Positions 8,805 through 15,266 of a DNA stretch of 48,997 bases are shown here, one piece after another. Origin of the DNA: an uncultured Oscillospiraceae bacterium. Lineage in GTDB: Bacteria; Bacillota; Clostridia; Oscillospirales; Acutalibacteraceae. A program made the translations under genes and the position numbers. Position 1 is the first letter of the stretch. Each line of letters starts with the position of its first letter. The notes beneath the pieces were generated by a model that saw nothing but the letters and a program-made list of their open reading frames with translations, did no database searches and was not told where the DNA came from. The DNA lies in contig UQRL01000016.1 of NCBI GenBank assembly GCA_900543555.1, forward strand, positions 1 to 48,997, read 5' to 3'.

Positions 8805-8836
8805 TCAAAAACTATCAGTGAAAAGGAGGACCTGAC

Positions 8837-9553
8837 ATGCTGGACCCACAGATCACCACGGTGCTGTTCGATCTGGACGGCACCCTGCTCCCCATGGAGC
8901 TGGAACAGTTTACCAACACCTATTTTGGGCTGCTGGCGAAAAAGGCCGCGCCCTTTGGCTATGAGCCCAAGACCCTGGTGGCCGCGGTGTGGAAGGGCAC
9001 CAAGGCCATGGTGAAAAACGACGGCACCGAGACAAACGACAAGCGCTTTTGGGACACCTTCGCCGGGGAGCTGGGGGAAGAGGTCTTGAAGCTGCGCCCT
9101 GTGTTCGACGGCTTCTACGCCAACGAGTTCCACGGTGCCCGGGCCGCCTGCGGGGAGAACCCCCTGGCCCGCAGGGCCATTGACGGCTTAAAGGCCAAGG
9201 GCTATGACGTGGTTTTGGCCACCAACCCCATCTTCCCCCTGGTGGGGGTGGAGACGCGGCTCTCTTGGGTGGGGCTTGCGCCGGAGGACTTCTCCCACGT
9301 CACCGCTTATGAGAACTACACCACCTGCAAGCCCAACCCAGAGTATTATGGGGAGATTTTGCGGAACATTGGCAAGCGCCCCCAAGAGTGCCTGATGGTG
9401 GGCAACGACGCCGCCGAGGACACCGCCGCCCTGGAGAAGGGCGTTGGCGTGTACCTGGTGACGGACTGCCTCTTAAACCCCAAGGGGCGGGACATCAGCG
9501 CCGTGCCCCAGGGCAGCTTTGCGGACTTTTTGTCCTTTGCCGGGGTGGAATAA
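8837..9553 (+). CDS. HAD-superfamily hydrolase
   Basis: A 238-residue cytoplasmic phosphatase-type protein. Motif I is LFDLDGT, with nucleophile Asp12 and Asp14. Motif II is the Thr of LATNP near 130, and motif IV is VGNDAAEDTAALEKG near 190-204. A helical cap lies between residues 20 and 100. The start is set by AAGGAGG ten bases upstream. HAD proteins dephosphorylate sugar phosphates, nucleotides or phosphoglycolate; the substrate cannot be read from sequence. Its position after the GlpA-like operon suggests sugar- or glycerol-phosphate metabolism, but the intervening terminator weakens that link. Confidence 0.85.
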   Translation: MLDPQITTVLFDLDGTLLPMELEQFTNTYFGLLAKKAAPFGYEPKTLVAAVWKGTKAMVKNDGTETNDKRFWDTFAGELGEEVLKLRPVFDGFYANEFHGARAACGENPLARRAIDGLKAKGYDVVLATNPIFPLVGVETRLSWVGLAPEDFSHVTAYENYTTCKPNPEYYGEILRNIGKRPQECLMVGNDAAEDTAALEKGVGVYLVTDCLLNPKGRDISAVPQGSFADFLSFAGVE

Positions 9554-9575
9554 ATTTTTTGAAAAAATTCCAGGT

Positions 9576-9591
9576 TGTTGCAAATGCAACA
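9576..9591. promoter_or_regulatory. Palindromic operator-like site upstream of trxA
   Basis: TGTTGCA-AA-TGCAACA is a perfect 7-bp inverted repeat with a two-base centre, 85 bp before the trxA start. It is in the 122-bp gap after the HAD gene. A TATCAT -10-like box follows at 9614-9619 without a good -35. It resembles a dimeric-repressor site; the regulator is unknown and not encoded alongside. Confidence 0.5.
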
Positions 9592-9675
9592 GCAAAACCG
9601 CCCTCCTATGGGGTATCATAAGGGCACGGACCGAATATAACCCTAGTAGGATTTGTTTAGAAAGGATGGTTTCTC

Positions 9676-9987
9676 ATGGCAGTTTTAACGATTACCAAGG
9701 ACAATTTTCAGCAGGAAGTTCTGAACTCGGACATCCCCGTGCTGGTGGATTTCTGGGCCAGCTGGTGCGGCCCCTGCAAGATGTTCTCCCCCATTGTGGA
9801 TGAGTTTGCCCAGGAGAACCAGGGAAAGGTGAAAGTGGGCAAGATCAACATTGACGAGGAGCCCGATCTGGCCGCCCAGTTCCGGGTGATGAGCATTCCC
9901 ACCGCCATGCTGTTTGAGAACGGCCAGGTGAAGGAGACCCTGGTGGGCGTGCAGCCCAAGGCCCGGCTGGAGGCCATGACCAAGTAA
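9676..9987 (+). CDS. trxA: Thioredoxin
   Basis: A 103-residue cytoplasmic disulfide reductant of normal thioredoxin length. The active site is WCGPC, with Trp30, Cys31 and Cys34, preceded by the buried Asp of VDFWASW. The cis-proline loop is MSIPTAMLF near 75. The ribosome site GAAAGGA lies ahead of ATG 9676. Thioredoxin reductase follows 19 bp downstream, so the pair forms a self-contained NADPH-to-protein-thiol pathway, expected for ribonucleotide reductase, peroxiredoxins and redox repair in an anaerobe. Confidence 0.97.
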   Translation: MAVLTITKDNFQQEVLNSDIPVLVDFWASWCGPCKMFSPIVDEFAQENQGKVKVGKINIDEEPDLAAQFRVMSIPTAMLFENGQVKETLVGVQPKARLEAMTK

Positions 9988-10006
9988 AAAAGCGAGCTGA
10001 TGATCC

Positions 10007-10942
10007 ATGTCTCAAATCTATGATGTGATCGTGATAGGCGGCGGCCCCGGCGGCTATACGGCCGCCCTGTACGCGGCCCGGGCCAACCTTTCCACCCTGG
10101 TGCTGGAAAAGCTGACCCCCGGCGGCCAGATGGGCACCACCGATGTGATTGACAATTACCCCGGCTTTCCCGAGGGCATTGGCGGCTTTGAGCTGGCCAT
10201 GCAGATGAAGCAGGGCGCCGAGCGCTTTGGGGCCAAAACAGAGCTCTCCGAGGTCATCAGCGTAGAGCTGAAGGGCCCGGTGAAGCAGGTCCGCACCCAG
10301 GGGGGCACCTACCAGGCCCGCACGGTGGTGCTGGCCAGCGGGGCCCATCCCCGGGAGCTGGGCCTGCCCGGCGAGGGGGAGCTGCGGGGCCGGGGGGTCT
10401 CCTACTGCGCCACCTGCGACGGCATGTTCTACCGGAACAAGACCGTGGCCGTTGTGGGGGGCGGCAACACCGCCGTGGCGGACGTGCTGTACCTCTCCCG
10501 GCTGTGCCAGAAGGTGTACCTCATCCACCGCCGGGACGAGCTGCGGGCCTCCAAGGTCTATCTGGACCCCCTGCAAAAGGCGGGGAATGTGGAGTTCGTT
10601 TGGGACAGCCAGGTCCAGGAGCTGCTGTACGGGGAAACCGTAACCGGCGTGCGGGTGAAAAACAAAAAAACCGGCCAGCTGCGGGAAATTCCCTGCGACG
10701 GCGTGTTCGTGGCGGTGGGGAACATCCCCAACACAGAGCTGCTGCGGGGCCAGGTGGAGCTGGACGAGGCCGGGTATGTTCTGGCGGGCGAGACCACAAA
10801 GACCAACCTGCCCGGCGTGTTCGCTGTGGGGGACCTGCGGAAGAAGCCCCTGCGCCAGGTGGTCACCGCCGCCAGCGACGGCGCCGTGGCCGCCCACTTC
10901 ATCGAGGAGTATTTCTCCACCACTGTAAAAGAGAACGGATAA
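10007..10942 (+). CDS. trxB: Thioredoxin reductase
   Basis: A 311-residue low-molecular-weight NADPH:thioredoxin reductase. The FAD motif VIVIGGGPGGYTAALYAAR is at 8-26. The redox-active CATC has Cys134 and Cys137 in SYCATCDG. The NADPH motif VAVVGGGNTAVADVLYLSR is near 147-165, followed by the HRRDELRA segment that binds the NADPH 2'-phosphate. The C-terminal FAD loop is GVFAVGDLR. It is co-transcribed with trxA and closed by a strong hairpin downstream. Confidence 0.96.
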   Translation: MSQIYDVIVIGGGPGGYTAALYAARANLSTLVLEKLTPGGQMGTTDVIDNYPGFPEGIGGFELAMQMKQGAERFGAKTELSEVISVELKGPVKQVRTQGGTYQARTVVLASGAHPRELGLPGEGELRGRGVSYCATCDGMFYRNKTVAVVGGGNTAVADVLYLSRLCQKVYLIHRRDELRASKVYLDPLQKAGNVEFVWDSQVQELLYGETVTGVRVKNKKTGQLREIPCDGVFVAVGNIPNTELLRGQVELDEAGYVLAGETTKTNLPGVFAVGDLRKKPLRQVVTAASDGAVAAHFIEEYFSTTVKENG

Positions 10943-10947
10943 AGGAA

Positions 10948-10976
10948 ACGGGCCGCCCCAAGAAGGGGCGGCCCGT
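10948..10976. terminator. Hairpin terminator between trxB and the MATE gene
   Basis: ACGGGCCGCCCC (10948-10959) pairs perfectly with GGGGCGGCCCGT (10965-10976) around an AAGAA loop. The T-run is weak on both strands, but the 12-bp GC stem lies between convergent stops (10942 and 10991). Confidence 0.65.
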
Positions 10977-10990
10977 TCTGCGCCTTGGCC

Positions 10991-12328
10991 TCAACGCCCA
11001 AACTGGCGGACGTGGCGCATTACCCTGCAATAGGCGAAAATAAGGAAGGCGTCTGCCAAAAGCCAGGCCATGGGGCTGGCAAAGCAGGCCAGCAGAAAGC
11101 CAAACCGGGGCACCAGGAACAACCCAAAAGCCCCCCGGGCAATCATTTCAAACACGCCGGCAAACATGGCCAGCTTGCTGTAGCCCATGCCCTGAACCAG
11201 CAGGCGGATGACGTTGACGCCCGCCAGGGGGATGAAAAAGGCGGCCTGGATTACCATGAACTGGTAGGCCTGGCCAATGATGACCGTCTCGCTGCTGTCC
11301 ACGAAGAGAAGCATCATGGGGCGGCCGAAAAAGAGGATGAGGAGAAGGGCCAGCACCGAGTAGACGCTGCCAATCACCATGCCTGCCCGCAGGCCGGGGA
11401 AGATGCGTTCTGCCCTGCGGGCGCCGATGTTCTGCCCCCCATAGGTGGACATGGAGACGCCCAGCGCGTCGAAGACGCAGCCGAACAGCTGGTTGAGCTT
11501 GTTGGCCGCCGTGACAGAGGCCACCGCCACAGAGCCCAGGCCGTTGACAGAGGCCTGCAGCAGGATGCTGCCGATGGCCGTGATGGAGGTCTGCAACCCC
11601 ATGGGAACGCCCATGCCCAGCAGCCGCCGCAGGTAAAAGCCCCGCAGCCGCAGGTCGTCCCGGGCGATGTGCAGGGCGGGCACTTTTTTCCAGATAAAGC
11701 CCAGGCACGCCAGGCCGGAGATCCCCTGGGAGATCACCGTGGCCCAGGCGGCCCCCGCCACGCCCATGGGGATGACCAGGATTAAGAACAGGTCCAGGGC
11801 GATGTTCAGCAGGGAAGCCACCACCAAGAACACCACGGGGGTGCGGCTGTCCCCCAGGGCCCGCAGCAGGCTGGCCAGCGCGTTGTAAAGGATGATGGTG
11901 GGAATGCCCAGGAAGATCACCACAATGTAGTTGTAGGCGTCATCGATGATGTCCGCGGGGGTGTCCATCCACTCCAGGATAGGGCGGCAGAGGGCCACCG
12001 TGGCCACAGTGAACAGCAGCGAAAAGCCCACCGCCAGCCAAAGGATATTCCCCACAAAGCGCCGCAGGTCCTCAAAGCTCTTCGAGCCGAAGCTCTGGGC
12101 CACCGGGATGGAGAAGCCAGAGCAAACGCCAATGCAGAAGCCCACGATCAAAAAGTTGATGGAGCCGGTGGAGCCCACCGCCGCCAGGGCGCTGGTGCCC
12201 AAAAACCGCCCCACGATGACGGTGTCCACCATGGAGTAAAACTGCTGGAACAGGTTGCCAAACATCAGGGGAATGGCAAAATGCAGCACCAGCTTCATGG
12301 GCGAGCCAGAGGTCATGTCCTTTGTCAC
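10991..12328 (-). CDS. MATE-family multidrug/Na+ (H+) efflux transporter
   Basis: A 445-residue inner-membrane exporter with twelve hydrophobic segments, of normal MATE length. The N-terminal TKDMTSGSPMKLVLHFAIPL and LFQQFYSMVDTVIVGRFLG match the NorM/DinF-type clostridial subgroup, and the second half repeats the fold (GMGVPMGLQTSITAIGSILLQ). I choose GTG 12328, seven bases after GAGGTGC. The longer frame begins with a TTG at 12379 that overlaps the -10 box, so it cannot be translated from that promoter. Substrates (cationic drugs, flavins, metabolites) are not predictable. No adjacent regulator is evident. Confidence 0.88.
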   Translation of the reverse strand: MTKDMTSGSPMKLVLHFAIPLMFGNLFQQFYSMVDTVIVGRFLGTSALAAVGSTGSINFLIVGFCIGVCSGFSIPVAQSFGSKSFEDLRRFVGNILWLAVGFSLLFTVATVALCRPILEWMDTPADIIDDAYNYIVVIFLGIPTIILYNALASLLRALGDSRTPVVFLVVASLLNIALDLFLILVIPMGVAGAAWATVISQGISGLACLGFIWKKVPALHIARDDLRLRGFYLRRLLGMGVPMGLQTSITAIGSILLQASVNGLGSVAVASVTAANKLNQLFGCVFDALGVSMSTYGGQNIGARRAERIFPGLRAGMVIGSVYSVLALLLILFFGRPMMLLFVDSSETVIIGQAYQFMVIQAAFFIPLAGVNVIRLLVQGMGYSKLAMFAGVFEMIARGAFGLFLVPRFGFLLACFASPMAWLLADAFLIFAYCRVMRHVRQFGR

Positions 12329-12368
12329 TGCGCAAGCACCTCGCATGCAAAAATTCAAAAACAGCTTC

Positions 12369-12396
12369 ATTTTACGCAAGAAAGGGGAAATGTCAA
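12369..12396 (-). promoter_or_regulatory. Promoter of the MATE gene
   Basis: On the minus strand a perfect TTGACA (12391-12396), a 16-base spacer and TAAAAT (12369-12374) lie about 41 bases upstream of the chosen GTG start. Confidence 0.7.
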
Positions 12397-12512
12397 TGGG
12401 ATTTTGCGTTTTTCCCCAGAGCGTTGTGCAATTTCGGCAATTTCACGCAAAAGCTGGAGGCCGCCCTTCCCGCTTTTCCTCCAGAAGCCCAAACCAAAGG
12501 GGCTTGCCCGCA

Positions 12513-12547
12513 AAAAAGCGCCGTCCCTCTGGGGGACGGCGCTTTTT
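12513..12547 (-). terminator. Terminator of the DegV gene
   Basis: AAAAAGCGCCGTCCC (12513-12527) pairs with GGGACGGCGCTTTTT (12533-12547). The T-run on the minus strand follows the DegV stop at 12563. Confidence 0.9.
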
Positions 12548-12562
12548 ACCGGTTTTGGGGCC

Positions 12563-13423
12563 TCATTCTGTCTCGAACAGGATGCCCAGGGTGTTGGGGC
12601 CGCAGTGGCAGGCAATGGTGCAGCTGGCTGTTGTGACATGGATCTCCCGGAACTCCATAACCTCCTCCACGGCCTGGCGCACCAGCTCCACATAGGAGGG
12701 GTCGATGGTGGAGTAGGTGATGAACAGGTGGTCCTGCTTCACCTTGCCGTACTGAGCCAGCTTGTCCCGCACATAGAGGGGCAGCACCTTTTTCAGGGTG
12801 CCCCGGTACTTCTTGCCCACATGCATGGAGCCGTCGGCGTTGTCCACCTCGATGCAGGGCTTGAGGGACAGCAGGTTGGCCCCAAAGGCCACCACACTGG
12901 AGCACCGGCCACCGGCCTTCATAAACTCCAGGGTGTCCAGGATGAAGCTGGCGTGGCAGCGGGGGATAATCCCCTTCATGGCCTCTGCGGTCTCCGCCGC
13001 GGACATCCCCGACTGGATGCGCTCTCCCGCCTCGATGATCTGCAGGCCGATGCCCGTGGAAAGGCTGCAGCTGTCGATGGGGAACACATGGCCGTCCAGC
13101 TCCCGGGCGGCCAGGGCGCAGTTTTTCTGGGCGCTGGAAAGGGCCCCGCCCAGGCAGAAGTGGATCACATCATAGCCCTGGTCCACCCAGGGGCGGAAGT
13201 ACTCCACATACTCCGCCACGTTGATGGCCGCCGTGGCGGGCAGTACCTTCCGGTCGTAATAGGCTTGGTAGATCTCCTGTACATGGATATCCACGTTGTC
13301 CTGGTACTGCTGGCCCTCCAAGATGATGTGGAAGGGGTAGTAGTGCACGTCGTACCGGGCTTTCAGCTCTTCGCCCAGGTCGCAGGTGCTGTCGGCGCTC
13401 AAAATGACTTTCCGTTGTGCCAT
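12563..13423 (-). CDS. DegV-family fatty-acid-binding protein
   Basis: A 286-residue protein of the DegV/FakB family, which binds a fatty acid and presents it to fatty-acid kinase FakA. The N-terminal ILSADSTCDLGEEL carries the family's Ser/Thr-rich carboxylate-binding segment, and the fold continues with IDSCSLSTGIGLQIIEAGE and a helical C-terminal domain. I start at ATG 13423 (MAQRK), seven bases after AGAGGATG; the longer frame adds 13 residues without a ribosome site. No fakA is nearby, as is usual for the several DegV copies in clostridia. It lies 93 bp after the dehydratase-like gene and ends in a strong terminator. Confidence 0.88.
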   Translation of the reverse strand: MAQRKVILSADSTCDLGEELKARYDVHYYPFHIILEGQQYQDNVDIHVQEIYQAYYDRKVLPATAAINVAEYVEYFRPWVDQGYDVIHFCLGGALSSAQKNCALAARELDGHVFPIDSCSLSTGIGLQIIEAGERIQSGMSAAETAEAMKGIIPRCHASFILDTLEFMKAGGRCSSVVAFGANLLSLKPCIEVDNADGSMHVGKKYRGTLKKVLPLYVRDKLAQYGKVKQDHLFITYSTIDPSYVELVRQAVEEVMEFREIHVTTASCTIACHCGPNTLGILFETE

Positions 13424-13516
13424 GCTGAAACATCCTCTCTCATGCCCTTGTTGGGGCTCCAAAAGAAATTGTCAAGGGTGGTGCGGTCCGGGGGCGCTGC
13501 CTCGCGGGGAGGAGCC

Positions 13517-14821
13517 CTATGCCCGGGCCGGAACGGCAGCCCCGCCGCGGCCCTGGGCTTCCTCCTTGTCCCGCTGGTGCTCCTTTGCCACGGCCAGCAT
13601 CAGCTTGATGCGGTTTTCCTGGTTGACCCGGGTGGCAGAGGGGTCGTAGTCGATGGGGACGATGTTGGCCTGGGGATAGAGCTTTTTCACCTTGCGGATC
13701 ATGCCCTTGCCCACAATGTGGTTGGGCAGGCAGCCAAAGGGCTGGGCGCACACCACGTTGCCATAGCCGCTCTCCACCAGTTCCATGGCCTCGGCGGTAA
13801 GCAGCCACCCCTCGCCCATTTTGCAGCCGTAGCCGATGACCTTGCCGGCCAGCTCCTTCAGGTGGGAGTAGGGCGCCGGGGCGGTGAACTGGGGGAACTT
13901 CTTCACCGCGGCGATCAGGTCGGTTTCATACTTGGTGAAGTACCACTTCAGCAGGGTGCACACCTGCTTTTTCGCCTGGCTGCCGCCGTAGAGCTGGATG
14001 TCTTCCAGGCGGTTATCCACCTTGAAGATCATAAAGGAAAGGATGCCGGGCACCATGACCTCGCAGTCCTGCTCGAAGAGGAACTGCTCCAGGCCGTTGT
14101 TGGCCAGGGGGGAGTATTTCACGTAGATCTCGCCCACCACGCCCACTTTGATTTTCTCCACGTCCCGGCGCTTCACTTCGGCGAAGGAGCGGGCGATCTG
14201 CTCGAAGTACTCCCGCACCTCCCGCTGGGAGAAGGCCTTGCCCTCCTCGAACAGGGAGGTCAGCTTTTGAATCCAGGTGTCCACCAGAGCGTCGCTCTCG
14301 CCGGGTGCGGCCTCATAGGGCTTGGTCTGGTTTTTCAGCAGCATCAGCAGGTCGCCGTAGGTCAGGGCGGCAATGGCCCGGCGGATCATGGGAAGGGTGA
14401 TCTTGAACCCAGAGTTGGACTCCAGCCCCGAAAGGTTCAAAGAAATGACGGGGATAAAGTCCAGGCCGTCCTTTTTCAGGGCCTTGCGCAGCAGGTGGAT
14501 GTAGTTGGAGGCCCGGCACCCGCCGCCGGTCTGGGTCATAATCAGGGCTACCTTGTGCAGGTCGTATTTGCCGCTGTGCAGGGCGTGCATCAGCTGGCCG
14601 ATGGACAGCAGCGCCGGGTAGCAGGTGTCGTTGTGGACGTATTTCAGGCCCTCGTCGGCGATCTCCCGGCCGGTGGTGCGCAGCAGGTCAATGTGGTAGC
14701 CAAAGCTCTCCAGCACGTTTTTAATCAGCTCAAAGTGGATGGGGGCCATGTTGGGGGTGATGATGGTGTAGTCTTTTTTCATCTCCCGGGTAAATTCCAC
14801 CCGGTTGGCGTTGTCGGACAT
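13517..14821 (-). CDS. 2-hydroxyacyl-CoA dehydratase-like protein, separate C-terminal half of an activase-related system
   Basis: A 434-residue protein resembling the C-terminal part of the large (about 1,400-residue) acyl-CoA dehydratase activase-related proteins of clostridia. Cysteines at NDTCYPA, GGGCRAS, GYGCKMG and CAQPFGCLPNH are candidate [4Fe-4S] ligands as in the HgdA/HgdB fold. I start at ATG 14821 (MSDNANR) behind AAAGGAGAG; the longer frame begins inside the repeat region. The activase-like partner lies upstream on the same strand, with 445 bp of repeat-bearing sequence between them. No acyl-CoA substrate genes are adjacent, so a true dehydratase reaction is not established. Confidence 0.78.
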   Translation of the reverse strand: MSDNANRVEFTREMKKDYTIITPNMAPIHFELIKNVLESFGYHIDLLRTTGREIADEGLKYVHNDTCYPALLSIGQLMHALHSGKYDLHKVALIMTQTGGGCRASNYIHLLRKALKKDGLDFIPVISLNLSGLESNSGFKITLPMIRRAIAALTYGDLLMLLKNQTKPYEAAPGESDALVDTWIQKLTSLFEEGKAFSQREVREYFEQIARSFAEVKRRDVEKIKVGVVGEIYVKYSPLANNGLEQFLFEQDCEVMVPGILSFMIFKVDNRLEDIQLYGGSQAKKQVCTLLKWYFTKYETDLIAAVKKFPQFTAPAPYSHLKELAGKVIGYGCKMGEGWLLTAEAMELVESGYGNVVCAQPFGCLPNHIVGKGMIRKVKKLYPQANIVPIDYDPSATRVNQENRIKLMLAVAKEHQRDKEEAQGRGGAAVPARA

Positions 14822-14893
14822 AGGGAAACATCTCTCCTTTCCCGTCTTTCCCGGGCGGGAAAGACGTGTAAGGACACACCTTCGGTGTGCCAC

Positions 14894-14938
14894 CCTACTT
14901 TCTTGAAAGAAAGTAGGCAAAGAACTTTTAAGTCGCGC
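14894..14938 (-). repeat. Palindrome plus conserved AAAGTT flank, copy 1
   Basis: A perfect 11-bp inverted repeat, CCTACTTTCTT-GA-AAGAAAGTAGG (14894-14917). On the minus strand it is preceded by the constant GCGCGACTTAAAAGTTCTTTG. It belongs to the family at 15018, 35967, 36386, 46374 and 46686, in which the flank is kept and the stem sequence differs. Confidence 0.75.
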
Positions 14939-15017
14939 ACTGCGGCTGACGCCCCAGAACTTGGGTGCGAAAAGCGAATTTGCGGCCCGCGCTGACAGCT
15001 TATGCCGCCCGGCACGC

Positions 15018-15060
15018 TGTTCTTTCTTGAAAAAGCAGGCAAAGAACTTTTAAGTCGCGC
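15018..15060 (-). repeat. Palindrome plus conserved AAAGTT flank, copy 2
   Basis: The flank at 15038-15060 is identical over 23 bp to copy 1, 122 bp away. The adjoining palindrome (15018-15039) has lost some pairs, so it looks like a decayed stem with the same TTGAAA centre. Confidence 0.7.
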
Positions 15061-15266
15061 TTTAGAGCGGCGGCTACAGCCGCGCTTGTGCAAGAGGCTG
15101 GCGCATGTCCGCGCTGTCGTTCGTTAGCGTACTCGCAGCTGGGTACCGGAAATTTTGTGCCGCGAATCACAAGAAGCGGGAAACCGCGACCACTTAGCGA
15201 ACAGTTCTCACAAAGCAAGGGCCGTCTTGCGGCCCGCCCCGCGACATGTCCCGTCCGGCCACGGAC

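Larger units (their letters stand above)
14822..15266. other. 445-bp non-coding gap with palindromes between the two dehydratase-system genes
   Basis: No convincing gene. It contains two copies of a 23-bp identical string (from 14916 and from 15038), each joined to a palindrome. A perfect 10-bp hairpin (14843-14866) lies just upstream of the downstream gene's ribosome site, and a CACACC-TTC-GGTGTG hairpin precedes it. At the far end a 14-bp sequence with GTCCG/CGGAC arms (15253-15266) abuts the activase stop codon; the same sequence, with one change, abuts the lepA stop at 46786-46799. Confidence 0.75.

Noticed and set aside
12281..14995. 904-codon plus-strand open frame
   Set aside because: It runs antisense across the DegV and dehydratase-like genes and the gap between them. 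Its His/Gly/Leu-rich composition is the usual shadow of GC-rich genes.
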